A stretch of 64,000 nt of DNA from Lachnospiraceae bacterium (GTDB lineage: Bacteria; Bacillota; Clostridia; Lachnospirales; Lachnospiraceae). Numbering within the stretch: the stretch's first letter is position 1; every line of letters starts with the position of its first letter. This document shows, piece after piece, positions 48,904 through 58,090 of the stretch. The stretch lies in assembly GCA_016283575.1 (NCBI GenBank), contig JAEEND010000005.1, positions 1 to 64,000 on the forward strand, given 5' to 3'. The position numbers and the translations under genes were made by a program. The notes below the pieces were generated by a model. It did no database searches, was not told the origin of the DNA, and saw only the letters and a program-made list of their open reading frames with translations.

Positions 48904-49778
48904 TAGTTCAATGGTATCCCGGGCACATGAATAAGGCCCGGAAAATGATGGAAGAGGATATAAAGCTTGTAGATATGGTAATTGAGGTTCTTGATGCAAG
49001 AGCTCCCATTGCAAGCAGAAATCCGGATATAAAGAAGCTCTCCCGCGGAAAACCCGATCTTATTCTTTTGAATAAGGCGGATCTTGCCGATGAGAGAGCA
49101 TCAAAGGAATGGAAAAAATATTTTGAAGATGAGAAAACAAGAGTAGTATTCTTAAATTCAAAGAATAAAGAAGGCCTAAGAGAAGTGCTTCCCGCGGTGA
49201 AAGAGTTAACCCGTGAAAAAACGGAGCGGGATTTAAAGCGCGGTATTAAGAATCAGCCTGTAAGAGCCATGGTAGTGGGCATTCCCAATGTAGGTAAATC
49301 AACTTTCATTAATGCCTTTGCAGGTAAGAATATTGCAAAAACCGGCAATAAACCAGGGGTTACCAAGGGAAAGCAGTGGATAAAATTAAGTAAGGATTTA
49401 GAGCTTCTCGATACGCCGGGAATTCTCTGGCCCAAATTCGAAGATCAGGAAATCGGTAAAAAGCTTGCTTATTTAGGTTCTATCAATGATGAGATCCTTG
49501 TTACGGAAGAACTGGCAGGCGCTTTATTACTTTATTTATTTGAGAATTATGCCGATTTATTAAAAGAGAGATTCGATATTACGGCCGGGGATGTTCTTAC
49601 CGAATCGGAAGAACAGTTCAGTACCAAAGAATCCAGAATGCTTGATAAAATTGCCATTAAACGCGGCATATTAAAACCGGGCGGAGTTCCCGATTATTTT
49701 AAAACCTCCGGCATGGTGCTAGATGAATTCAGAAACGGAAAAATCGGAAAAATTACTCTGGAGAGACCCAATGAATAA
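48900..49778 (+). CDS. rbgA: Ribosome biogenesis GTPase RbgA (YlqF)
   Basis: This circularly permuted GTPase is needed for late 50S assembly. The 292-residue protein has motif G4 (LLNKADL) first, then G1 GIPNVGKST and G3 DTPGILWP, with the N-terminal VQWYPGHMNKARKMM block that is the family hallmark. The ATG at 48900 overlaps the lepB stop; a longer in-frame start at 48855 is rejected. The last codons overlap the second signal peptidase gene. Confidence 0.96.
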   Translation: MIVQWYPGHMNKARKMMEEDIKLVDMVIEVLDARAPIASRNPDIKKLSRGKPDLILLNKADLADERASKEWKKYFEDEKTRVVFLNSKNKEGLREVLPAVKELTREKTERDLKRGIKNQPVRAMVVGIPNVGKSTFINAFAGKNIAKTGNKPGVTKGKQWIKLSKDLELLDTPGILWPKFEDQEIGKKLAYLGSINDEILVTEELAGALLLYLFENYADLLKERFDITAGDVLTESEEQFSTKESRMLDKIAIKRGILKPGGVPDYFKTSGMVLDEFRNGKIGKITLERPNE

Positions 49779-50310
49779 GAAGCTTAAAGATTTTTTATCA
49801 ACCAGTTTATATTTATTATGCGTACTTGGTGTATGCCTGCTGATACTTAAATATGTGGGGCAGCGTACCGATGTATACGGACGCTCCATGATGCCCACAT
49901 TACAGGACGGAAACAGCATAATCCTCGATAAGATCACTTATCGTCTTCATGATCCGGAACGCTTTGATATTATAGTATTTCCTTTCAGAGATTCTTCCAA
50001 TAAGAATTATATTAAAAGGATTATCGGATTACCCGGTGAAACGGTTCAGATCGATACTGACGGAAATATCTATATTAATGGCGAGATTCTTTCCGAATCC
50101 TACGGACGTGAAGTAATGACCAATCCCGGCAGAGCCATTTCTTCAATAACTCTCGGAAGCGACGAATATTTCGTGTTAGGTGATAACAGAAATGATTCGG
50201 AAGACTCGAGATTCACCGAGGTCGGAAATGTAAAAAGGTCCGAAATACTGGGAAGAGCCTGGTTCAGAATCTGGCCCTTTAACGAGATGGGTTTGGTAAA
50301 TAAAAAATGA
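49771..50310 (+). CDS. lepB: Signal peptidase I (second copy)
   Basis: This 179-residue paralogue of the 48319 gene has one N-terminal membrane span (about 10-30), the catalytic Ser in GRSMMPTL, the Lys in NYIKRIIGLPGE and box E GDNRNDSEDSR. The start at 49771 overlaps the end of rbgA by eight bases and follows GGAGAG. It probably differs from the first copy in substrate preference or expression. It overlaps rnhB by ATGA. Confidence 0.93.
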   Translation: MNKKLKDFLSTSLYLLCVLGVCLLILKYVGQRTDVYGRSMMPTLQDGNSIILDKITYRLHDPERFDIIVFPFRDSSNKNYIKRIIGLPGETVQIDTDGNIYINGEILSESYGREVMTNPGRAISSITLGSDEYFVLGDNRNDSEDSRFTEVGNVKRSEILGRAWFRIWPFNEMGLVNKK

Positions 50311-50969
50311 GCGACACACTTTCCAAAGAAGAAAAGAAGGCTTTAAAGCTTCAAAAAGAAATAGAGAGAACAGAATCTCTTAAAGTATATGAAAAAGAAT
50401 ATGAAAACCTTGGATTTGTATGCGGTATAGATGAAGTGGGAAGAGGTCCGCTGGCAGGACCTGTTGTAGCCTGCGCCTGTGTATTGCCTAAGGACAGTAA
50501 GATTCTGTATCTTAATGATTCCAAGAAGCTTTCTGAAAAGAAACGAGAAGAATTATATGACGTTATCATGAAAGAAGCCGTATCTGTAGGCATCGGTATG
50601 CGTTCTCCCGAAAGAATAGACGAGATAAACATATTAAATGCCACCTATGAAGCCATGCAGGAGGCAATATCCAAGCTTTCCGTAACACCGGCGGTTTTAT
50701 TGAATGATGCGGTTACTATTCCTGGAATCGATAAGAGCATTAAGCAGGTGCCCATAATCAAAGGAGATGCTAAAAGTGTTTCCATTGCCGCAGCAAGCAT
50801 TGTTGCCAAAGTAACAAGGGACCGTTTAATGGTTGAATATGATAAAGAATATCCCGAATATAAATTTGCCAAGAACAAGGGATATGGAACAAAAGACCAC
50901 ATCGATGCCTTGAAGGAAGTCGGGAAATGTCCCATACACAGAGATTCTTTTATTAAAAACTTCGTGTGA
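50307..50969 (+). CDS. rnhB: Ribonuclease HII
   Basis: It removes ribonucleotides from DNA and RNA-DNA hybrids. The 220-residue protein has the active-site motif GIDEVGRGPLAGPVVA, NDSKKLSEKKRE and the late GDAKSVSIAAASIVAKVTRD block, then CPIHRDSF. It is full length and in the conserved position after rbgA, here after the second lepB. ATGA overlaps are seen at both ends. Confidence 0.96.
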   Translation: MSDTLSKEEKKALKLQKEIERTESLKVYEKEYENLGFVCGIDEVGRGPLAGPVVACACVLPKDSKILYLNDSKKLSEKKREELYDVIMKEAVSVGIGMRSPERIDEINILNATYEAMQEAISKLSVTPAVLLNDAVTIPGIDKSIKQVPIIKGDAKSVSIAAASIVAKVTRDRLMVEYDKEYPEYKFAKNKGYGTKDHIDALKEVGKCPIHRDSFIKNFV

Positions 50970-50977
50970 GGTTTTAT

Positions 50978-52585
50978 ATGGATTTATCCTTTTTATCCGG
51001 GGCCATGAGCCTGCAGGGAAACAGTGAAATACAGTCCGCAGAAATGAAGGAGGACCAGAGCGTTGCCCTTCTTAAACTGCTGTCCGGATTAAATAATGGT
51101 GAAACACTGCTTTCAACTGTGATCGGTGAAAAGGATGGCCAGGTTCAGTTAAAGCTTGCGGAAGGCATTGTTATAAATGCAAAGCCTGAAAAGAATGTAA
51201 TGCTCTCACCGGGAAGCAATGTATTCCTGCAGGTGCAGAAGAGAGCTGATAATACCATTGCTTTACGGCCTCTTTATCAGAACAATAATCAGGAAAATAC
51301 TGCCGAGGCGGCTCTTCGTGCCGCAAGTCTTCCGTTAAACGAAAGGGCTCTCGAGCTTGTCGCACGGAAGATGGAGTATTTTAATCCCATAGACAGAAAT
51401 TCCCTTATAGCATCCTACAGAGAAATAAATGAACATCCCGAAGTTCCCGTTAAATATATTGTGGACCTTCAGAATATGGGTATCGAACGCACCTCCGAAA
51501 ACATAAATCAGTATAAGGCCTACATGAACATGGAAAATTCCGTTACCGAGGCCTTTGGTGTTATAGAAGAAACCATGGTTTCGGAGCTCGCAGATTCTTT
51601 TGCAGGTGATGCTGCCGGTGAAAACAGCATTAAGCTTACGGATTCGCTTATTAAATTTGCCGACAATCTTTCTGAAACGAACAGTGTCTTTGTTTCACGG
51701 GATGAAGTTAATGAATTGATCAATAAAATGGATCTTTCCGGTAAGGAACCTGTAAATTTAAAAGCTTTGTCTGAAGAAAATCTTAAAGCGGATGCAGGAA
51801 ATCTTGAAGCTTTATCATTGATTCCGGATGAAGAAAACAATGATACCACCGGAGTTATAAAAACTGATTCCTATGAACCGAGGGACGTATTAAAGGCTTT
51901 TTTAACGGATATAAAAGAAGCGGCATTAACAGGAAATACCGATAAATTAAGAGATTTGATCAAGGATGAATCGGTTACGCGTTTATTTAATAAGACCTTT
52001 TCATCACAGTTTTATTTGAATGAAGAAAATATTGATTCCAAGCAGGAAATAAAGGATCTGTACAGACGCATTTATGATGGCACCAATAATCTCATTAATG
52101 CACTTAATGAATCGGGGATAGAGAATGCAAATCTTCAGGCGCCGGTACATAATCTTTCGGAAAATGTCAATTTCATGAATGCCTTGAATAATTTCGTGCC
52201 CTATGTGCAGATTCCTTTTAATGGCGAAGCAGGACGTGAAAACGGCGAATTATATGTATTTAAGAATAAAAGAGGCTTATCGGATGCGGGAGGAGCACTA
52301 AGCGCCTTTATACATCTTGATATGGATAATCTCGGCCCCACCGATGTATTTGTTTCATTGGCGGGAGAAAAGGTTACGACCAATTTTCGCGTTTCCAACG
52401 ACGAGGTGCTTAATCTTATAGAAGCAAATATCGGATTACTTAATAAACGTCTCAATGAGAGAGGATATTCTTTTGAAATGGATATTGCTGTTTCGGAAGA
52501 AAAGAAGACTCCCATTGAAACGGTGCTTGATATGGAAAAGGGCAAGGTCCTTTTATCAAATGTGACTTTTGACGCAAGGGTTTAA
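50978..52585 (+). CDS. YlqG-like protein with FliK-type C-terminal domain
   Basis: This 535-residue protein lies in the ylqG position (after rnhB, before ylqH). Most of it is low-conservation, Asn/Glu/Leu-rich sequence. The last 115 residues (ELYVFKNKRGLSDAGGALSAFIHLDMDNLGPTDV..., two beta-strand and helix units) resemble the hook-length-control FliK C-terminal domain, which in flagella acts on FlhB. The start at 50978 is chosen because GAGG lies just before it; an in-frame GTG at 50966 overlaps rnhB. Function is unknown. Confidence 0.7.
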   Translation: MDLSFLSGAMSLQGNSEIQSAEMKEDQSVALLKLLSGLNNGETLLSTVIGEKDGQVQLKLAEGIVINAKPEKNVMLSPGSNVFLQVQKRADNTIALRPLYQNNNQENTAEAALRAASLPLNERALELVARKMEYFNPIDRNSLIASYREINEHPEVPVKYIVDLQNMGIERTSENINQYKAYMNMENSVTEAFGVIEETMVSELADSFAGDAAGENSIKLTDSLIKFADNLSETNSVFVSRDEVNELINKMDLSGKEPVNLKALSEENLKADAGNLEALSLIPDEENNDTTGVIKTDSYEPRDVLKAFLTDIKEAALTGNTDKLRDLIKDESVTRLFNKTFSSQFYLNEENIDSKQEIKDLYRRIYDGTNNLINALNESGIENANLQAPVHNLSENVNFMNALNNFVPYVQIPFNGEAGRENGELYVFKNKRGLSDAGGALSAFIHLDMDNLGPTDVFVSLAGEKVTTNFRVSNDEVLNLIEANIGLLNKRLNERGYSFEMDIAVSEEKKTPIETVLDMEKGKVLLSNVTFDARV

Positions 52586-52869
52586 TGAGAATGGAAGAGA
52601 ATAAAAAACCAAAACAGGCCGTAGCCCTTGAATATGATCCCAATGATGTGGCCCCCAGGGTCATTGCTTCGGGGCAAGGGTTTATTGCAGAAAAGATCAT
52701 TGAAAAAGCGGAAGAAGAAAATATTCCCGTTCATAAAGATGAAAAGCTTGCAAAGACTCTTTCAAAGCTCGAAGTAGGAGATGCAATTCCGCCCGAATTA
52801 TATGAAATAGTGGCGGAGGTGCTGGTATTTGTGGATGCCATGGATAAAATCAAGGGGAAGATGAAATAG
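52585..52869 (+). CDS. FlhB C-terminal-domain-like protein (YlqH)
   Basis: This 94-residue stand-alone copy of the FlhB/EscU cytoplasmic domain has KPKQAVALEYDPNDVAPRVIASGQGFIAEKIIEKAEEENIPVHKDEKLAKTL, as in FlhB after its NPTH cleavage site, but without the NPTH motif and membrane part. It starts on the stop of the YlqG-like gene (TAATG), so the two are made together. This pairing mirrors the FliK-FlhB partnership. Its role outside the flagellum is unknown. Confidence 0.85.
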   Translation: MRMEENKKPKQAVALEYDPNDVAPRVIASGQGFIAEKIIEKAEEENIPVHKDEKLAKTLSKLEVGDAIPPELYEIVAEVLVFVDAMDKIKGKMK

Positions 52870-54447
52870 ATGAATTCAGGGGAAAAAATAAACAGATTTC
52901 TTACAGGTGGTTTGTTAATACTGGTAGCTTTAATATCAGGCTTTTTAACCGTAAATGCCTTCAGATATTCTTATATTTCCGCACCGACTTACGTAGGTTA
53001 CAATTGGCCGAGAATCATAGCCGATTCGACTTTTAAGAATTTTTTATTATGTTTGTGCGGCATGATCCTATTTTCTTTAATTAAATATTTTACGGACAAG
53101 TATCCCGATTTTTCGAGGACTTTTTCCGGTGTTTTATTTATTATGACTGCGATCATATACATAATCATCGGTATTATCTATGTGAAGAATTCTCCCTATT
53201 ATCCCTCGGGAGATCAGTTAAATACCACTGCCTGCGCGTATTATAACCTTCAGGGAGATTACATCATGTATTCACCCCTTGGCTATATAGGTATTTATCC
53301 TCAGCAAAAGGGACTTGTTTTTCTTTACGAGATCTTTTTCAGATTATTCGGGCCCTTTAATTATACTCCTGTTTATATATTGCATCTGTTTTGCAACATA
53401 GGCGCCATGTCCTTATGCTTTATTACCCTTCGTGAGCTTACTAAAGATGCGGCAGTTTTATTTACCTACAATTTTTTTGCAATTATGTTTTATCCCATGT
53501 TTCAATATGCAACATATGCATACGGAGATTTGCTCTCGATATTTTTTACCGCACTTTTATGGTTTTCTCTGGTTAAATTTTATAAGAATAAAAAGAAACG
53601 GTATTTAATATTGATCGCTTTATCGGCTTACTTTTCTTTTGCCACAAGGGCATCGGCGATAATTGCCATAATTTCACTTGTGATAACACTTTTGCTTATT
53701 TTCATAAAGGACAAAAAACTAATATATGTATCAGCTTTAATATTAGTAGTTTTCGTGCCCCTGGTTCTTAATACGGCATTAAATAAGTATTATGAATATA
53801 AATCAGGATATGACTACCATACGGGAGTTCCCGTAACAGCATTCATAGCCATGGGACTGATGGAAACGGACGGTGCCATGGGTGTCTATAATAATTACAA
53901 CCAGAAGGTTTATACTGTTTATGACGGGGATAAAAAGCTTGCATCCGAAGAAGCATCCGCCTATATCGATTCAAGGCTTGATGAATTTAAAGAGAATCCT
54001 CAATATGCCAGGGATTTTTTCCTTGAAAAAGTGCGTATGCAGTGGCTTGAACCCATATACGAGGTTAATACCCATACTCATTCTTTTAAGGAGGATGCGC
54101 CTCTTTACGGAATATATATGGATATGTATTACGGTTCGTTATTCTATACTATTTTTAAATTCATGAACCGGCATCAGTCCTTTATGTATTTTTATTTATT
54201 TGCTTTTGCGACGATATCGCTTGTAAAGCTGTTTAAAAAGAAGGAAAGCGTGGAACCGTCACTACTGTTTCCGCTCATAATGTTTGTCGGGGGATTTTTA
54301 TTCAGTATTATCTGGGAAGCCAAAGCAAGATACAGTCTTCCTTATGCTTTCTTTTTGATCATATTTATTCCCATGGGGATGAAGAATATATATGATTTTG
54401 CTCGGGATATGGTAAACAAAACTGAATTCATTAAACAAAAACATTGA
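52870..54447 (+). CDS. Polytopic membrane protein, GT-C glycosyltransferase-like
   Basis: This 525-residue protein has about 11-12 membrane spans and a long extracytoplasmic loop near residues 310-420. After the second span a YPSGDQLNTTACAYYNLQGDY segment resembles the acidic first loop of GT-C enzymes that use lipid-linked sugars (acidic residue before the motif). A YSPLGYIGIYPQQKGL motif follows. It may glycosylate wall polymer or protein; the donor is not shown. It starts directly after the YlqH stop. yraN overlaps its 3' end. Confidence 0.65.
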   Translation: MNSGEKINRFLTGGLLILVALISGFLTVNAFRYSYISAPTYVGYNWPRIIADSTFKNFLLCLCGMILFSLIKYFTDKYPDFSRTFSGVLFIMTAIIYIIIGIIYVKNSPYYPSGDQLNTTACAYYNLQGDYIMYSPLGYIGIYPQQKGLVFLYEIFFRLFGPFNYTPVYILHLFCNIGAMSLCFITLRELTKDAAVLFTYNFFAIMFYPMFQYATYAYGDLLSIFFTALLWFSLVKFYKNKKKRYLILIALSAYFSFATRASAIIAIISLVITLLLIFIKDKKLIYVSALILVVFVPLVLNTALNKYYEYKSGYDYHTGVPVTAFIAMGLMETDGAMGVYNNYNQKVYTVYDGDKKLASEEASAYIDSRLDEFKENPQYARDFFLEKVRMQWLEPIYEVNTHTHSFKEDAPLYGIYMDMYYGSLFYTIFKFMNRHQSFMYFYLFAFATISLVKLFKKKESVEPSLLFPLIMFVGGFLFSIIWEAKARYSLPYAFFLIIFIPMGMKNIYDFARDMVNKTEFIKQKH

Positions 54448-54802
54448 AAGAGAAAAAAGAAACAAGAGAAAAGTCGGCGGAGAATATGAAAATATTGCTG
54501 CAAATTTCCTGCGAGAGAAAGGCCTGAGTATTTTATACAGGAATTTTTATTCAAGAGCCGGAGAGATCGATATCATAGCTCTCGATGGAGAAACTTATGT
54601 ATTTACTGAAGTTAAGTTCAGAAGGAATGAAAGATACGGTTTCCCTGAGGAGAGCGTAAATTTTAAAAAGCAGCAACGGATACGGCGGGGCGCCAGAGTT
54701 TATCTTTATTTAAATCATATAAATGAAAACGCCGTCAATGTGCGTTTTGATGTGGTAGCGGTGTCTGATTCCGATATAAAATGGCTGAAAGCGGCTTTTT
54801 GA
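54422..54802 (+). CDS. yraN: UPF0102/YraN endonuclease-like protein with a non-standard start
   Basis: The frame encodes VGGEYENIAANFLREKGL, then ILYRNFYSRAGEIDIIALDG and VFTEVKFRRNERYGFPEE, the full YraN nuclease-like pattern (E, GEIDIIA, EVK), ending at TGA 54800-54802. No ATG, GTG or TTG lies between the upstream in-frame stop at 54413-54415 and this conserved core. Possible starts are CTG at 54422 (126 residues) or ATT at 54443 (119 residues), the latter overlapping the TGA of the membrane protein gene. YraN usually closes the rnhB-ylqGH cluster, as here. Either a rare initiator is used or the start was lost by mutation. Confidence 0.8.
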   Translation: MNSLNKNIEREKRNKRKVGGEYENIAANFLREKGLSILYRNFYSRAGEIDIIALDGETYVFTEVKFRRNERYGFPEESVNFKKQQRIRRGARVYLYLNHINENAVNVRFDVVAVSDSDIKWLKAAF

Positions 54803-54887
54803 TGAAATATTAAATAAATTTTAAAAAATTACGAATAATAATCCATTGATTTCACTGATAGGATGGCTCTGAAAATAGGAGGGATTT

Positions 54888-55580
54888 ATGGCTAATATAC
54901 TTGTATGCGACGACGATCATGAAATAGTTGATGCTATTGAGATTTATCTTTTACAGGAAGGTTTTGATGTATTTAAAGCCTATGACGGAATGGAAGCGCT
55001 TGAGATACTTAAGAATAACGATATCCAGCTTCTCATTATTGATGTCATGATGCCCAAGCTTGACGGAATACATGCTGTCATGAAGATAAGAGAGACTTCC
55101 AGTATTCCGATCATCATTCTTTCGGCTAAAACTGAGGACTCCGATAAGATCCTCGGATTAAATGTCGGTGCTGACGATTATCTTCCGAAGCCCTTCAATC
55201 CTCTTGAGCTTGTGGCAAGAGTTAAATCTCAGTTAAGAAGATATACCAAGCTTGGAAATATGGCCCTTGAATCACAGACCATTTATTCAGTGGGCGGTCT
55301 TGTAATCAATGATGATACCAAGGAAGTTACGGTGGATGATGAGCCCGTAAAGCTTACACCCATTGAATATAATATTCTTTTACTCCTTGTTAAAAATCAG
55401 GGAAGAGTATTTTCAATCGATCAGATCTATGAAAAAATCTGGAATGAACAGGCCTTCGGTGCAGATAATACCGTAGCGGTTCATATTCGTCATATCAGAG
55501 AAAAAATAGAGATCAATCCCAGAGAGCCCCGTTATCTTAAGGTTGTATGGGGAGTTGGTTATAAAGTAGACAAGATGTAG
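54888..55580 (+). CDS. OmpR/PhoB-type response regulator
   Basis: This 230-residue regulator has a receiver domain with an acidic pair in CDDDHE, phospho-acceptor D52 in LLIIDVMMPK and a Lys in LPKPFNP, followed by a winged-helix DNA-binding domain (LTPIEYNILLLLVKNQGRVFS...; VHIRHIREKIE...YLKVVWGVGYKV). TAGGAGGG lies before the start. It pairs with the kinase gene nine bases downstream. Targets are unknown. Confidence 0.95.
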   Translation: MANILVCDDDHEIVDAIEIYLLQEGFDVFKAYDGMEALEILKNNDIQLLIIDVMMPKLDGIHAVMKIRETSSIPIIILSAKTEDSDKILGLNVGADDYLPKPFNPLELVARVKSQLRRYTKLGNMALESQTIYSVGGLVINDDTKEVTVDDEPVKLTPIEYNILLLLVKNQGRVFSIDQIYEKIWNEQAFGADNTVAVHIRHIREKIEINPREPRYLKVVWGVGYKVDKM

Positions 55581-55588
55581 GGATAGCC

Positions 55589-58090
55589 GTGGGAAACAAT
55601 AAAAAGAAAAGAAAATCCGAAGTAAACAGTGTCGGTTTTTTTACAAAAATCAAAAACAGTCTTTTGGTAAGAAAGTATGCGCTTATAGTGTTGCAATCTC
55701 TTTTTGCAACACTGATAGGGGTATGCTTTTTTTCTTACAGAGCATCGGGAGTTTTATATATAAATGATGCTTCTGCCGAGGTAACATCGGAAATCCCCTC
55801 TTTGGAACAGCTTCGAGGGGATTATTATGAATCGGAGATATTTAAAAAGAATTTCCTTCATGCGACGGAAAACTTAATAAGCTATGTCTATTTCAGAGAT
55901 GAATTCGAAACAAAGGGTGAGTACGATCCCGAAAAGACCATTGATCTTACGGATTATATATCTGAAAGCGATGCGGATAAGTTTGACTATTCGGTTTTAT
56001 ATAATATTGCGGATATGGTTCGCTGGGGACAGGGCGGTATTGAAACAAAATACAGGACCTTCAGTACCATAGAAGAGTATTATGACTATTTTGAATATGG
56101 AAGCACTTTGACCGGCACGGATATCGATAAATTGATGTATGCATCTCCCGGTAAAGTCTATATGCTTAACTGTCTTGGAGACAGATATGTATCAACGGAA
56201 GGCTATACCTTAGGGCATTATGCATCCAATGAAGAAACCTATGACATATTATTAAATGCCTTTATTACGGCTGCCGAGACCTTATATCACGATCATACTC
56301 TTTATTTATCCTATAAAGAAAACTATGACACTGAAAAGACCAATATGCGATATGCATATACCGGAGGCTCAGGTTCCTTTAAAACATTTTACACCAATGT
56401 TGACGGCATAACCGACAAGTCTTCTCCCGAGAAAAAGAGAGATACCTTTAAGGGTATGGGTAAATATCTTTATTATTCTCAGAAGAGTCTGGACTTTTTA
56501 AATAATACGCCTCTTGAGTACGGTGAAATCAAGGATTATATCAATAGTAGATTCATTGATTTTAAAAGCGATGCGGAATTCTGGATCGCCCTTGATACGG
56601 AATTCCCCGTAGATGATGTTTTTGCATCCAATTACAGGGCTTTTAAGAATACAGCCGCATACATTCCCTGGCTTGTGCTTGTAGGCGCTCTTTCTCTTAT
56701 CGGATTTGTGGGACTGTTTTTTGGAATAATCCTGAATGAAAAGAAGAGATATGAAACTGAAGATCACGAGAAGAGCTTAACCGATTTTGACAGACTTCCC
56801 ATAGAAGTATCCCTGTTATTCTTTATATTGATGGTATTTATCCTGATAATCAGTGAGACCATGCTGGTATGGAATCTGTCCATATTTATGTCGGATACTT
56901 CCTTTAACCTTCCGTCCATAATGCTTCTTTTCGTGGATATGATCATACTCCTTTCTTTCTTTTACGGTTATGTAAAGAGAGTTATATATAAGAACTTCTG
57001 GGAGCAGAGTATTACATCACTTATCGCGCCTTTCTTTAAAAGGTACTATGACAGGATGAAGAAGAGGTGGTGGTTCTTTTACGATGATTCCAATATCATC
57101 GTAAGAACCTGGGTTACCTATTTATTGTTCCTTGTATTTAATGCATTCTGGGCGCTTATGCTGTTTTTCAGCAATCATCCCATTATCTCTTTTATCGTGC
57201 TGTTTGTCCTCGATATGGCAGTGGGATTTTTAATGTCCGAAAGAAACCGTCAGAGAAGAGATATTGTCGCAGGCATCCACAAGATCAATAACGGTGATTA
57301 CGATTACCAGATAGAATTAAAGAAAATGCACGGAGAAAACCTGGCTTTGGCCGATGCCGTTAATGATATCGGACGAGGCATAAAGGATGCGGTTGATATT
57401 TCCATTAAGGATGAAAAGCTTAAAGCGAGCCTTATTACCAACGTATCCCATGATATAAAGACACCTTTAACATCCATCATCAATTATGTGGATCTTCTTA
57501 AGAGGGAAAATATTGATGATGAAAAGGTAAAGAAATATATTGCGGTTCTTGATGAAAAGAGTCAGCGTCTTAAGACACTTACCTTTGATCTGGTGGAAGC
57601 AAGCAAGATTTCCTCGGGAAATATTACCATGGAATTTGCAAGGCTTAATTTTATCGAACTCATAAGCCAGTCCATGGGTGAATTTGAAGAAAAATTTGCG
57701 GAACGCGGTCTTACTGTTGTGACCGATATTCCCAAGACTCCGGTATTTATAATGGCTGACCCCGGCAGACTTTGGCGTGTTATCGAAAATCTTTTTAATA
57801 ATATTTTCAAATATGCGCTGGAAAATACACGAGTTTATCTTGATTTAACACTTGATACGGATAATAATGTTACAATGTCTGTTAAGAACATTTCCAAACA
57901 GCAATTAAACATTCCGGCGGAGGAGTTGACGGAAAGATTTATCCGAGGCGACGTATCAAGAAGTACGGAAGGGTCCGGCCTGGGACTTTCCATTGCCAAG
58001 AACCTTACAATACTTCAAAACGGAGAGTTCAATATCTTCCTGGAAGGAGATCTGTTTAAGGTTTCAATTACTTTCCCGACGGTGGAATGA
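55589..58090 (+). CDS. Sensor histidine kinase with large extracytoplasmic domain
   Basis: This 833-residue kinase has an N-terminal span (about 28-50), an extracytoplasmic domain of about 300 residues with no family I recognise, then about five further spans (between 355 and 550), a HAMP-like linker, the H-box NVSHDIKTPLTS (H621), the N-box NLFNNIFKYAL and the G-box GSGLGLSIAKNL. The start is GTG with AGGGAT upstream. The stop overlaps the DUF512 gene (ATGA). It is longer, with more spans, than a typical two-span kinase. Confidence 0.92.
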   Translation: MGNNKKKRKSEVNSVGFFTKIKNSLLVRKYALIVLQSLFATLIGVCFFSYRASGVLYINDASAEVTSEIPSLEQLRGDYYESEIFKKNFLHATENLISYVYFRDEFETKGEYDPEKTIDLTDYISESDADKFDYSVLYNIADMVRWGQGGIETKYRTFSTIEEYYDYFEYGSTLTGTDIDKLMYASPGKVYMLNCLGDRYVSTEGYTLGHYASNEETYDILLNAFITAAETLYHDHTLYLSYKENYDTEKTNMRYAYTGGSGSFKTFYTNVDGITDKSSPEKKRDTFKGMGKYLYYSQKSLDFLNNTPLEYGEIKDYINSRFIDFKSDAEFWIALDTEFPVDDVFASNYRAFKNTAAYIPWLVLVGALSLIGFVGLFFGIILNEKKRYETEDHEKSLTDFDRLPIEVSLLFFILMVFILIISETMLVWNLSIFMSDTSFNLPSIMLLFVDMIILLSFFYGYVKRVIYKNFWEQSITSLIAPFFKRYYDRMKKRWWFFYDDSNIIVRTWVTYLLFLVFNAFWALMLFFSNHPIISFIVLFVLDMAVGFLMSERNRQRRDIVAGIHKINNGDYDYQIELKKMHGENLALADAVNDIGRGIKDAVDISIKDEKLKASLITNVSHDIKTPLTSIINYVDLLKRENIDDEKVKKYIAVLDEKSQRLKTLTFDLVEASKISSGNITMEFARLNFIELISQSMGEFEEKFAERGLTVVTDIPKTPVFIMADPGRLWRVIENLFNNIFKYALENTRVYLDLTLDTDNNVTMSVKNISKQQLNIPAEELTERFIRGDVSRSTEGSGLGLSIAKNLTILQNGEFNIFLEGDLFKVSITFPTVE

